A DNA stretch of 64,000 nucleotides, taken from NCBI GenBank assembly GCA_000163995.1, contig CM000855.1, positions 1,148,464 to 1,212,463 on the forward strand, in the 5' to 3' direction. Every line of letters begins with the position of its first letter. Within the stretch, counting starts at the first letter, position 1. A program made the translations under genes and the position numbers. This document shows, piece after piece, positions 43,419 to 51,296 of the stretch. This DNA comes from Campylobacter jejuni subsp. jejuni 414. GTDB lineage: Bacteria > Campylobacterota > Campylobacteria > Campylobacterales > Campylobacteraceae. Under the pieces are notes generated by a model that did no database searches, was not told the DNA's origin, and saw nothing but the letters and a program-made list of their open reading frames with translations.

Positions 43419-44331
43419 TTTCTCCTAAATTGATTTGGTTAAACATAATATTTTTAAAATCTTCCATTAAAGGTGCTTTAACAAAAATTTGTTCTTTGGT
43501 TCTTGGATGGATAAAATACAAAAAATAAGCATGCAACATTATCCTACAATCATACTTACCCTTATAACCATACAAGTTATCGCCTAAAATATGACGATTT
43601 AAACTTGCTAAATGCGCTCTAATTTGATGGGTTCTTCCCGTAAAAAGCTTAGCTGCCATCAAAGTTAAATTTTCAGTTTTTATTACATTTATAAAAGCCG
43701 ACTTTGCATTTTTGCTAAATTTATTTTCCTCATCTATAGCTATTTTTTTAATAGCATTAGAAGGTGAACGCATTAAAAATTTTTCCACTATAATTTTATC
43801 TTCTTTTAGTGGCAAATCAATTAACGCAAGATAAATTCTCCCCATGCTTTTATCTGCAAGTTGTTCGCTTAGTTTTTGATGGGTAAAATTATTTTTCGCT
43901 ATTAATATAGCCCCGCTTGTATCTTTATCTAATCTATGAACAAGGCCAGCTCTTATCTCTCCTCCTAAATTTGATAAAGTATATTTTTTTTCTATCAACC
44001 AATCCACCAAAGTAGCATTTTTTACACTACTTGCCCCATGAACAACTAAATTAGAAGGTTTGTTTAAAACAAGTAAATCCTCATCTTCATATAATACATC
44101 AATATCAAAATCTACTTCAAACTGAGGTTTTACCTCATTACAAAGATTTAAACTTGCAATAAAAACAACATCACCGTTTTTAAGCTTAAACGAATTTTTA
44201 TCTTGAATTTTATCATTAACCTGCACACAATCTTTTTCTATAAGCAAAGCAACTTGATTGCGACTTTGATTTAATTTTTTAGCCAAAAACACATCAAGTC
44301 TTGAATTTTCATCTACTAAAAAAGTTTGCAT
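43363..44331 (-). CDS. RluC/RluD-family 23S rRNA pseudouridine synthase
   Basis: A 322-residue enzyme with an N-terminal S4 domain (SRLDVFLAKKLNQSRNQV) and a catalytic domain with the signature HRLDKDTSGAILIAKN near residue 125, whose Asp is the nucleophile. It isomerises uridines in large-subunit rRNA; RluD and RluC cannot be told apart by eye. GRTHQIRAHLA is the second conserved motif. Its C-terminus overlaps the start of flpA. Divergent from rodA. Confidence 0.92.
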   Translation of the reverse strand: MQTFLVDENSRLDVFLAKKLNQSRNQVALLIEKDCVQVNDKIQDKNSFKLKNGDVVFIASLNLCNEVKPQFEVDFDIDVLYEDEDLLVLNKPSNLVVHGASSVKNATLVDWLIEKKYTLSNLGGEIRAGLVHRLDKDTSGAILIAKNNFTHQKLSEQLADKSMGRIYLALIDLPLKEDKIIVEKFLMRSPSNAIKKIAIDEENKFSKNAKSAFINVIKTENLTLMAAKLFTGRTHQIRAHLASLNRHILGDNLYGYKGKYDCRIMLHAYFLYFIHPRTKEQIFVKAPLMEDFKNIMFNQINLGENDEKISLEFLLEFFNSFA

Positions 44332-44409
44332 TTTTTCCTTAGGGGTATTTGATAAATTTAAAATTTTAGTTTATAATTATAACTTTATATTACCAACTGA
44401 AGGCAAATT

Positions 44410-45510
44410 TTGTTTACATTAGATAGAAGAATTTTAACTCATTTTGACTATATGCAACCTATTTTATTTTTACCTATAATTCTTATTTCATTTTTCCTGA
44501 TTTTTGAAGCTAATCCTTTTTTAGCAGAAAAACAGTTTGTTTATGCTTGTGTGGGACTACTTGCTTTTATGTTTTTTTTCTTCTTTCCTGTAAGGAAATT
44601 TATTTGGATTATTCCTTTTGCTTACTGGATTAATATATTTTTACTACTGAGTGTAGATATTTTTGGGGTTGAAAAATTAGGTGCTAAAAGATGGCTTGAA
44701 ATTCCTTTTACCCACTTTACCATACAACCTTCTGAAATTTTTAAACCCAGTTTTATTTTAATGCTTGCTTATCTTATTTATCAGAACCCTCCTCCAAAAA
44801 ATGGATACAAAGTTAAACAATTTATTAAGCTTAGCTTTCATATTATCTTACCTTTTTTACTTATTGCAAAAGAGCCTGATTTAGGAAGTGCTATGGTTTT
44901 GCTACTTGTTGGCTTTGGAGTGCTTTTTATCATGGGTGTTCATTATAAAATTTGGCTAAGTATTATTATAGCTATAAGTGTTAGTTCTCCTATTATTTAC
45001 ACACATCTTTTAAAACCGTATCAAAAACAAAGAATTCATGATTTTATTTCAGAAAAACCAAGTTATCAAGTAGCTCAATCAATGATAGCCATTGGAAATG
45101 GTAGTTTAACTGGAAAATCTCAAGACGAAGCTACACAAACTCATTTTAAATTTTTACCCATTTCAACCAGTGATTTTATCTTCGCTTATATGATAGAAAG
45201 ATTTGGATTTATTGGAGGGTTAATATTAATTATACTTTATATTTTGCTTATTTTTCATCTGCTTAGTTTAAATTATAAACTTAAAGATGATTATTTTGCT
45301 AGAGTTGCTATTAATTGCGTTGCATTATTTATTTTTATTTATGCTGCAGTGAATATCTCAATGACTATAGGCTTTGCACCAGTAGTTGGAATTCCTTTAC
45401 CATTTTTTAGTTATGGTGGAAGTTCTTTTACGATTTTTATGATTTTTTTTGGAATTTTACAACATTTAATCACTTTTAGATATTTTTGGACAGATATAAA
45501 AGCTAAATAA
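44410..45510 (+). CDS. rodA: Rod-shape peptidoglycan polymerase RodA
   Basis: A 366-residue SEDS glycosyltransferase of the elongation machinery with about ten membrane helices. FTIQPSEIFKPSFILMLAYL near residue 100, KEPDLGSAMVLLLVGF with the catalytic Asp, and the C-terminal family signature GIPLPFFSYGGSSF are all present. TTG at 44410 (FTLDRRIL) is the apparent start behind GAAGGCAAATT. It is the last core gene before the tRNA and prophage and has no obvious terminator. Confidence 0.95.
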   Translation: MFTLDRRILTHFDYMQPILFLPIILISFFLIFEANPFLAEKQFVYACVGLLAFMFFFFFPVRKFIWIIPFAYWINIFLLLSVDIFGVEKLGAKRWLEIPFTHFTIQPSEIFKPSFILMLAYLIYQNPPPKNGYKVKQFIKLSFHIILPFLLIAKEPDLGSAMVLLLVGFGVLFIMGVHYKIWLSIIIAISVSSPIIYTHLLKPYQKQRIHDFISEKPSYQVAQSMIAIGNGSLTGKSQDEATQTHFKFLPISTSDFIFAYMIERFGFIGGLILIILYILLIFHLLSLNYKLKDDYFARVAINCVALFIFIYAAVNISMTIGFAPVVGIPLPFFSYGGSSFTIFMIFFGILQHLITFRYFWTDIKAK

Positions 45511-45533
45511 AATATTTTTAAGCATTAATAAGA

Positions 45534-45539
45534 TATAAT
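45534..45539 (+). promoter_or_regulatory. -10 element of the tRNA promoter
   Basis: TATAAT lies 25 bases upstream of the mature tRNA 5' end, consistent with a short processed leader. Confidence 0.55.
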
Positions 45540-45563
45540 TTTATCTTTTAATTCAACTTAGGC

Positions 45564-45640
45564 GGATTTATAGCTCAGTTGGTTAGAGCAACCGGCTCAT
45601 AACCGGTTGGTCGCAGGTTCGAGTCCTGCTAAATCCACCA
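45564..45640 (+). tRNA. tRNA with CAU anticodon (Met or Ile2); prophage attachment gene
   Basis: A 77-base cloverleaf. The acceptor arms GGATTTA and TAAATCC pair over seven bases, with discriminator A and encoded CCA. The D arm GCTC...GAGC, anticodon stem ACCGG/CCGGT with loop CTCATAA, and T arm GCAGG/CCTGC with TTCGAGT are all present. The anticodon is CAU. This gene is normally called tRNA-Met at this locus; the loop and stem also resemble tRNA-Ile2, whose C34 is changed to lysidine. The prophage starts immediately after the CCA end. Confidence 0.96.
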
Positions 45641-45749
45641 TTACTTTTTTTATCAAAATCCCTATTTTACTTTAATGTCCTAATCAAACACCTACAATAA
45701 AGCATTTTAAAGCTTATTCTATATTGTTCTTTTACATTCCAAAATGTGC

Positions 45750-45811
45750 TATAATATTCTTAAAAAAGTGGGTTACTTTTATAAAAATGGGTTACAAAGT
45801 GGGCTACTTTT
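45750..45811 (+). promoter_or_regulatory. Integrase promoter with three GGGYTAC repeats
   Basis: An extended -10 (TGCTATAAT, core at 45750-45755) is followed by three direct copies of GGG(T/C)TAC at 45770-45776, 45789-45795 and 45801-45807. The outer two are embedded in the longer repeat AGTGGG(T/C)TACTTTT. They lie between the expected transcription start and the integrase ATG. They could be integrase arm sites, AlpA/Xis sites or an operator. Confidence 0.5.
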
Positions 45812-45846
45812 TACATCAAAATAGACACCAACAAAAGAGAAAAATT

Positions 45847-47019
45847 ATGGCAAAAATTAACAAACTTACTGATAGTTTTTTAAAAAGCATTAAATGTGAA
45901 AGTGGCAAAAAATTTATAAAATTTGCTGATCCAAGCTTAAAAGGCTTGTATATTTTTGTTTATCCTAGTGGCAAAAAAATATTCAAAATAAGACAAATAA
46001 ACGATACTTACATAAAAATAGGAGAATATCCTTTATTATCCTTAGCAGAGCTTAGAGAAATGGCTTTAAAAGCCTTTAAGTTAAAAGTAAAAGGACAAAA
46101 TATAAAAAATGTCAAAAGACTAAAATTTGGCGAAATATACAATGAAGTGTTAGAAAAATGCAAGGCAGATGGGTTAAGTATAAAAGAAATACAAAGAGGG
46201 TTAAAATATAAAAATAGCGTTTTTAAAAATTTTAAAGATATGGATATAGAAAGCATCAAGCGTTCACATATTATTGAAACGCTTAAAACCATAGAGCATC
46301 AAATCCCTACGCTTATAAAAGCAAAAGGCTGGATTAACAAAATCTTCAAATACGCTCTACAACTTGAAATCGTAGAGAATAATCCTGCGGCAAGTATTGA
46401 TAATTCTATTGTTTTTAAAAAAGCTTCAAAAGTAATTCATCAGCCAACCTTATTAGACAATGATAAAATTAAAGAGTATATATTGACTTTAAAAAACTCA
46501 AATCTTAAAAAAACACATAAAAACCTAATGCTTTTTAATCTTCTGACAGCACAACGCCCAGGTAATATCATAAAAGCGACTTGGGATGAATTTGATTTAA
46601 AAAATGCTATTTGGATTATACCTAGTACAAAAATGAAAATGAGAAAAGAACACATCATCACTTTAAATTCTCAAGCGCTTAAGATTTTAAAAGAACAAAA
46701 GAAAAACAAGGTTAATGATTATGTATTTGCAGGAAGTGCAAAGAATGGGTGTAATAGTGAGAATATTACTTGCAACATCAATAAGCGGCTAGGATATCAA
46801 GGAATTCAAAGTGCTCATGGCTTTCGTGCAATGTTTAGAAGCTTAGCCAATGAATATCAATTAGAACATAATATAAGCATGGATATAGCGGAACTTTGTT
46901 TAGCACATGAGCAAAAAAACGCTATTTTAAAAGCTTACAATCGTGGAGATAATATAGAATTAAAAAGAAAGTTGATGCAGTGGTGGGGAGATTATATAGA
47001 AAAACTTGCAGGGATTTAA
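45847..47019 (+). CDS. P4-type tyrosine integrase
   Basis: A 390-residue site-specific recombinase. The N-terminal arm-binding DUF4102 domain (FIKFADPSLKGLYIFVYPSG) is followed by a core-binding domain and the catalytic domain. The catalytic set is Arg in TAQRPGNI, Lys in STKMKMRK, His-x2-Arg in HGFRAMFR, His in LAHEQ and the nucleophile Tyr in KAYNRGD. The start MAKINKLTDSFL is used; a longer frame open from 45724 lacks a ribosome site and runs through the promoter and repeats. It should act on the adjacent tRNA 3' end. Confidence 0.93.
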   Translation: MAKINKLTDSFLKSIKCESGKKFIKFADPSLKGLYIFVYPSGKKIFKIRQINDTYIKIGEYPLLSLAELREMALKAFKLKVKGQNIKNVKRLKFGEIYNEVLEKCKADGLSIKEIQRGLKYKNSVFKNFKDMDIESIKRSHIIETLKTIEHQIPTLIKAKGWINKIFKYALQLEIVENNPAASIDNSIVFKKASKVIHQPTLLDNDKIKEYILTLKNSNLKKTHKNLMLFNLLTAQRPGNIIKATWDEFDLKNAIWIIPSTKMKMRKEHIITLNSQALKILKEQKKNKVNDYVFAGSAKNGCNSENITCNINKRLGYQGIQSAHGFRAMFRSLANEYQLEHNISMDIAELCLAHEQKNAILKAYNRGDNIELKRKLMQWWGDYIEKLAGI

Positions 47020-47204
47020 CCCACTCTGCAAGTTTGTAACCATTTGTCAATTTCGGATTTTTCATATTTAAAAGTAGAACCTATTTTAATTCCTTTAGGA
47101 AAATTGAATTTGTTTTGATTTACTCGCATTCTCATTTTGCGTATTTTAAGCGGAGTAAAACCCAAATACTCAGCCACTTCTTTTGTTGATAATAATTTCG
47201 CCAT
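47016..47204 (-). CDS. AlpA/excisionase-like helix-turn-helix protein
   Basis: A 62-residue MerR-like winged-helix protein. LLSTKEVAEYLGFTPLKIRK is the helix-turn-helix and GSTFKYEKSEIDKWLQ the typical C-terminal anchor of AlpA/Xis proteins. It converges on the integrase with a four-base overlap. By family it could be a recombination directionality factor or an activator of integrase. Last gene of the leftward operon that starts at about 48642. Confidence 0.8.
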   Translation of the reverse strand: MAKLLSTKEVAEYLGFTPLKIRKMRMRVNQNKFNFPKGIKIGSTFKYEKSEIDKWLQTCRVG

Positions 47205-47205
47205 T

Positions 47206-47559
47206 TTATTCTCCTTTATTTAAGTTAAAACCTAATTTTTCGATAATTGCTTTTTGTTCTTCATAGCTTAAAAAATTACTGATTAAAATCAAAACATTTT
47301 CAAAATAAAAGCGATTATAGCTTACACTTTGCTCTAGTATCTTGATTTCTAATGTATCGCTTAAACCCTCAAGTGAAGTAGTTATTTTCCAATTCTTCTC
47401 AATACTTTTCAAAACTTCATCATTTGCGTTTTGGTTAAAAGCGTCATCATTTCTTAAAAGCAACATTTCTTTTAAGGTTTGCTTTAAAATTTCTTGCGTG
47501 TTTGCTAGCTCTTTCTCTAATGCTAGCTTAGCTTTTACATATTCTTTTAATTCTTTCAT
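47206..47559 (-). CDS. Prophage hypothetical protein, helical
   Basis: A 117-residue, mostly helical, charged protein without membrane segment or signal; no family recognised. The N-terminal 40 residues (VKAKLALEKELANTQEILKQ) look like a coiled coil. It overlaps the antirepressor-like gene by four bases and ends one base before the AlpA-like gene, so it is part of that operon. Confidence 0.75.
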   Translation of the reverse strand: MKELKEYVKAKLALEKELANTQEILKQTLKEMLLLRNDDAFNQNANDEVLKSIEKNWKITTSLEGLSDTLEIKILEQSVSYNRFYFENVLILISNFLSYEEQKAIIEKLGFNLNKGE

Positions 47560-48251
47560 TTTTTATCCTTAAAATAAGATATTCTTTTGTCAAATTTTTC
47601 TTTTAGAAGCTCGTAATTATGTCTTGTCAAATCATCAAGTCTTCTTTTTGTTTCACCTATGATATTTTTAGTAAGGTTTTCACTCCATAAAGTAAAATCT
47701 AACTCATTAAATATCACCAAACCATATTTAGCTAGTTCTTTTTGTAAAAGTCTTAAATTTTCTTCATTGTCAAAATCCTTTCTTCTTTTTAAAACTTCTA
47801 ATGCACCCTTACAAGCATCTAATTCTTCTTTTGTTTGGATTAGATCATATTTTAAAGCTTTGATTTGATTGTTAAAATTAGTCTTTTGTTGTTCTAGTTG
47901 GGATTTATAACCCAAGCTTTGATGATGATTTAAAGAATTAAGCCTTAGGTTTTCATCGCTTAGGGTTTTAAATCTAGCTTGTGTTTGCTCTCTTAAAAGC
48001 TTAGCTACTTTCTTGCGGTATTCTTTAGCTTTAGGGCTTTTAATAAAAAAGCCAAGCATATAAACACCCTCTAAAGTCCATTTGATTACTCTTTGTCTTC
48101 CACCTTTTGTTTGCTCATAATCGTAGAAATAGTGTATATTTTCTATGAGTTCGTCGGCGTTTCTTAAAAAATGTTTTGCGATTGAATTTTTGGTAACTTC
48201 ATAAAATGAAGCAACTTGTATTGAGGTATTATTTTGTATTTGTGATAGCAT
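47556..48251 (-). CDS. Phage antirepressor-like protein (Rha/KilA-N type)
   Basis: A 231-residue protein. The N-terminal 90 residues have the pattern of antirepressor DNA-binding domains: SIAKHFLRNADELIENIHYF, then KGGRQRVIKWTLEGVYMLGFF, then SPKAKEYRKKVAKLL. Residues about 95-170 are a coiled coil, and the C-terminus (FNELDFTLWSENLTKNIIGE) is a separate small domain. Such proteins counteract lysogenic repressors or regulate late steps. The DNA-binding class is a by-eye judgement. Confidence 0.75.
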   Translation of the reverse strand: MLSQIQNNTSIQVASFYEVTKNSIAKHFLRNADELIENIHYFYDYEQTKGGRQRVIKWTLEGVYMLGFFIKSPKAKEYRKKVAKLLREQTQARFKTLSDENLRLNSLNHHQSLGYKSQLEQQKTNFNNQIKALKYDLIQTKEELDACKGALEVLKRRKDFDNEENLRLLQKELAKYGLVIFNELDFTLWSENLTKNIIGETKRRLDDLTRHNYELLKEKFDKRISYFKDKK

Positions 48252-48293
48252 ATTAACCCTTTCATTTTATGCTTTGAAAGGGTTGTTTTGATT

Positions 48294-48416
48294 TTAGTGT
48301 TTACTCTCTTTCGTTTTGTCTTTTAGAGACTTATTTTGCTTATAAAATAGATAGCAAGTATAAGCAAAGAGTATAACGCTTACTCCTGCAATAATGTTTA
48401 AACCTATCTCATTCAT
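48294..48416 (-). CDS. 40-residue single-helix membrane protein
   Basis: Reads MNEIGLNIIAGVSVILFAYT and onward, with one hydrophobic helix (residues 6-26) and a basic tail (KQNKSLKDKTKESK). AAAGGAGGCAAAAAG lies just upstream of the start, inside the preceding gene's 3' end, so translation is well supported. Its start overlaps the end of the neighbour by a few bases. Function unknown; small membrane proteins in this position could modify host membrane behaviour or lysis. Confidence 0.65.
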   Translation of the reverse strand: MNEIGLNIIAGVSVILFAYTCYLFYKQNKSLKDKTKESKH

Positions 48417-48570
48417 CTTTTTGCCTCCTTTGCATAAGAATACATATAGCCATAATCCCAACGCTAAAAGCAGTTATGATAAAGCTTTGCGGTTTAAAGT
48501 CAAAATTCATTAATGCGAAACTCCCATTAACAAATAAGCCAAGTCCTATATTTTTAATTAATTCCAACAT
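48409..48570 (-). CDS. 53-residue membrane protein
   Basis: Begins MLELIKNIGLGLFVNGSFAL. It has two short hydrophobic segments (residues about 8-21 and 30-47) and ends MQRRQKDE. First gene after the regulated promoter at about 48642. Its 3' end carries the ribosome site of the next 40-residue membrane protein. Two tiny overlapping membrane genes in tandem suggest a pair acting together, holin-like or accessory, but no family is recognised. Confidence 0.6.
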   Translation of the reverse strand: MLELIKNIGLGLFVNGSFALMNFDFKPQSFIITAFSVGIMAICILMQRRQKDE

Positions 48571-48621
48571 AGCTAAATTCTAACACAAAAATCTTAAACA
48601 ACCCTAATTCAAAGAACATAA

Positions 48622-48728
48622 ATTACTAATTTTAGTAATTATACAAGAATTATATACTATTTTTAGAAAATAGTCAAGCAAATAAAACTAATTTTAGTAA
48701 AATAATTTAAATAAATTCTAAAATTAGT
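48622..48728 (-). promoter_or_regulatory. Regulated leftward promoter with ACTAATTTTAGT operators
   Basis: On the minus strand TTGACT (48672-48677) and TATAAT (48649-48654) are 17 bases apart. The spacer contains the palindrome CTATTTT-CTA-AAAATAG. An 18-base perfect dyad, ATTACTAATTTTAGTAAT, lies at 48622-48639 over the expected start region. A second copy of its core, ACTAATTTTAGT, lies at 48687-48698 and a third, inverted, at 48718-48728. This is a strong promoter with three related operator sites upstream of the small-membrane-protein, antirepressor and AlpA genes. The adjacent Cro-like protein is the obvious candidate binder. Confidence 0.75.
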
Positions 48729-48733
48729 ATTTA

Positions 48734-48760
48734 AAGGTATGGACAAATTGTCTATACCTT
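48734..48760 (-). terminator. Terminator of the leftward early operon
   Basis: AAGGTATGGACAA and TTGTCTATACCTT pair over 12 of 13 positions, immediately after the stop of the helix-turn-helix gene. A TTTAAAT tract follows on the minus strand. Confidence 0.6.
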
Positions 48761-48989
48761 ATAACTCACTTGCTATTTTATGGGCTTTTTTAAAAATCTC
48801 TAATTTTTCCTTTAAAGTCTTATTTTCAATCAAAAGATTTAAAGCAAGTTCTGCCATTTTTGGAATTTTTGTAGTAACCCAACCTGATATAGTCGTTTGT
48901 GGTACCCCCAAAATCTCGCTTAACTCCTTTTGCGTGATATTTAATTCTTTGCAAACTCTTTTAACGATGTTTTCTTTCTCTTCTGCCAT
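48759..48989 (-). CDS. Cro/XRE-type DNA-binding protein
   Basis: A 76-residue protein with a lambda-repressor-like helix-turn-helix (LNITQKELSEILGVPQTTIS) and GWVTTKIPKMAELALNLLIE. It is the last gene of the leftward early operon. It lies next to the three-operator promoter at 48622-48728 and probably regulates it. AAAGGAGTAAA precedes the start. Confidence 0.85.
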   Translation of the reverse strand: MAEEKENIVKRVCKELNITQKELSEILGVPQTTISGWVTTKIPKMAELALNLLIENKTLKEKLEIFKKAHKIASEL

Positions 48990-49007
48990 TTTACTCCTTT
49001 CTGAAAT

Positions 49008-49907
49008 TTATTCCACATTTAATATAACAATTTCTTTGATTTTATTATATTCTTTTACTATTCTTAGTTTTAGTTTTGCTTCTTGTTCTTGTATGCTAGA
49101 TTTAGCAAGTTTCATTCTAGCATTAACATCTATTATGCCTGCATTAGCCCAATGAGTTTTACCATCTAAAATTATTTTAAATTTTTTCCTGTCATTTGTT
49201 TTTTCAAAACCTAAAATTTTAAAATTTCCTTCAATATCTTCTGTTTGTGTGGTATCTTCTATTTCTTTAAAGTTGTAATCTTCTTTATTTTGATTAGTAA
49301 CAACATCATTTCCCAAACTAAAACTAGCTTTTTCATCATCTTTTAGTATTTTAACTAATGTTATCTTGGGAGCATTGCAAGCATTTTGCAATTCTTTATT
49401 TTTGGCAATTTCGGCTATAATTCTTCCACCTTCATTTCTACTTTTTATGTCTTCTATTTTTTCATTATGAGTTAAAAAATTTCCAAATGACCAGCAACCT
49501 CCAATAATTAATGCTATTACAATAAAAAGAATGAGCTTATCTCTACTTTCCATATCTTTAATCACTCCTAATAAATTTGTTAAAAACTCATCTGTTTTTA
49601 TTTCTAAGCTACCTTTTTCCAAAGAAAAACGAATTAATTGATTTTTATTAATACCATCAATTCCAAAATCCTTTTTTAATATATCAGCAACTCTATAAAA
49701 ACTATCTTGGTAAGAAGCAATTACTCTTGCAATTTCTGCATCTATATATCTTATATTATAGTTTTCAAATCTCCCACCTTGCAACTTAATAGTATGTTGT
49801 ATCGTACCAACTTCTGTTACTTTAACATTTTCTCCATTTGAAAGTTTTTCAAAAATCGTAAGCAAATCATCAATTGAATTTATTGATAAATCCATTTTTC
49901 TCTCCAT
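49008..49907 (-). CDS. Prophage membrane protein of unknown function
   Basis: A 299-residue protein with one central membrane helix (LILFIVIALIIGGCWSFGNF, residues about 144-164). The N-terminal part, with GENVKVTEVGTIQHTIKLQG and DSFYRVADILKKDFGIDGIN, is folded and probably cytoplasmic. The C-terminal part (residues 165-299) contains a beta-rich segment with EGNFKILGFEKTNDRKKFKI, as in OB-like or small beta domains. No known family recognised. It sits between the DNA methyltransferase and the Cro-like gene in the early operon. Membrane accessory proteins in such positions often serve superinfection exclusion, but that is only a guess here. Confidence 0.75.
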   Translation of the reverse strand: MERKMDLSINSIDDLLTIFEKLSNGENVKVTEVGTIQHTIKLQGGRFENYNIRYIDAEIARVIASYQDSFYRVADILKKDFGIDGINKNQLIRFSLEKGSLEIKTDEFLTNLLGVIKDMESRDKLILFIVIALIIGGCWSFGNFLTHNEKIEDIKSRNEGGRIIAEIAKNKELQNACNAPKITLVKILKDDEKASFSLGNDVVTNQNKEDYNFKEIEDTTQTEDIEGNFKILGFEKTNDRKKFKIILDGKTHWANAGIIDVNARMKLAKSSIQEQEAKLKLRIVKEYNKIKEIVILNVE

Positions 49908-49940
49908 AATTTAAGTTTTCTAATTTTACCAAAACTTTAC

Positions 49941-50697
49941 TTAAGCAAACAAACTTCTTTCTATATATTTAAACATCATTTTATTAGCACCATCAAAAAA
50001 CTCTTTTTTGATTTCAAATCCATAAGCTTTGCGATTTAAATTTGTAGCCGCCAAAAGCGCACTTCCACTACCCGCACATGGATCTATAACAACATCACCC
50101 ACATCAGTAAAAATAATAATTAATCTTTCTAGTAATTTAACAGGCTTTTGAGTAGGATGCACCTTAGGAATACCTTCATCTTTTTGCCAATCCATACAGT
50201 TATAAATCATCTTTCCATCATTATTAAATTTTGGAAGTTTATCACGATATAAAATCAAAGCGTATTCGCAATTTCCCACTATTTTCATATTTGCTTTTAA
50301 AACTTGGGATGAGCTTGGTTTTTTAAAAACCAAATTTATATAATGATTAAATCCGTATTTTTTAGCTACTTCAATTAATATTGTTTGTTGCTCAAAGCTG
50401 CAAAAAACAATCATACAAGGACTTTTTCCGCATTCTTTAGGTTCTTTTATAAGCATTTTAGAACAAAAATGCATAAATTCAGCCACCCTAAAATCATTAT
50501 CCGTGTCAAAAAAAAGGCTTTTTTGCCTTTTTACTTTCTCCGTTTTTATTATCGCCATTTATATACCATTCAGGAGATGAAGCATAAGCATTGTTGCCTA
50601 GATTATAAGGAATATCAGCTATTACAAGCTGTGCTTTTGGTATATTATATCTTTTAAAATTTTGAAAATGGTCGTTATATAGTTTTGGAGTTGTCAT
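49941..50697 (-). pseudogene. Beta-class DNA methyltransferase, frameshifted
   Basis: The 5' part (50697-50506) has the catalytic motif DIPYNLGNNAY (D-x-P-Y, motif IV) and ends after AKKPFF. The 3' part (50558-49941) continues in another frame with DTDNDFRVAEFMHF, then HPTQKPVKLLERLI and the SAM motif DPCAGSGSALLAA. The order IV then I is that of beta-class N6-adenine or N4-cytosine methyltransferases. One extra base in the run of eight A at 50508-50515 splits them; with seven the frame reads KKPFFDTDND. The run is long enough to slip, so on/off switching is conceivable. The protein would protect phage DNA or regulate genes; no partner nuclease is nearby. Confidence 0.85.
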
Positions 50698-50941
50698 CTT
50701 TAATCCCTTCTATATTAAATAAGCTTGGTTGCTTTAACCTTTCAAGTGCTTTCATTGTTTGTTCTAATTCTTTTTCATAATCTTTTATTTGTGTATTTAT
50801 ACTACTTCTTTCATTTTTTGCTAATTGTAAAGCTTTATAAATACTTAAAACTCTTGTGCTCAATCTTTCTATTTCTTCATTAAAAATGTTTTCATTTTGT
50901 TTTAAATCTTTAATTTGATCTTGCGTGATTTTTGTTACCAT
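50675..50941 (-). CDS. Prophage coiled-coil protein
   Basis: An 88-residue, almost entirely helical protein, with heptads over residues about 10-75 (IFNEEIERLSTRVLSIYKAL). It overlaps the methyltransferase start by 23 bases and the upstream gene by 32, so it is part of the tight early operon. No family recognised. Confidence 0.75.
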   Translation of the reverse strand: MVTKITQDQIKDLKQNENIFNEEIERLSTRVLSIYKALQLAKNERSSINTQIKDYEKELEQTMKALERLKQPSLFNIEGIKDDNSKTI

Positions 50942-51296
50942 TGTTTATCCTTTTTATTATGTTTTCAAGCCTTGAAAGCCCGCGTTCTAAAATTTCTTGC
51001 TCTTCCTTGCTCCTTGCTTTTAACTCTCCTATCTCTTTTGCAGTGATAGAATAAAAAACCAAATCAATTCTTTTATAAAGATCTAATTTCTTTTTATATT
51101 CTTCCCTTAATCTTTGCAAAATACTTTCTTTTTCTTTTTCAAATGAAGCCAAAACAAAAATATTTGAGAAATAAAAACAAAGTTTTTTCTCTTTATTTTT
51201 GCCTATAATCTTTGCATCTTTAAAAAAACATTTAAGATCATCGTTTAAAACAAGTTTTGCTAAATCATAAGCTTCTAATTCTCTTGTAATATTCAT
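50910..51296 (-). CDS. Prophage hypothetical protein
   Basis: A 128-residue charged protein. The N-terminal half is mixed alpha/beta (LCFYFSNIFVLASFEKEKES) and the C-terminal half a helix with GELKARSKEEQEILERGLSR. No membrane segment and no known family. Its start directly abuts the stop of the preceding zinc-ribbon gene. Confidence 0.75.
   Translation of the reverse strand: MNITRELEAYDLAKLVLNDDLKCFFKDAKIIGKNKEKKLCFYFSNIFVLASFEKEKESILQRLREEYKKKLDLYKRIDLVFYSITAKEIGELKARSKEEQEILERGLSRLENIIKRINNGNKNHARSN

Noticed and set aside
48739-49155. 138-residue rightward frame over the Cro-like gene and terminator
   Set aside because: It covers a clear helix-turn-helix gene on the other strand and an inverted-repeat terminator, and is Ser/Phe-rich as antisense AT-rich frames are.
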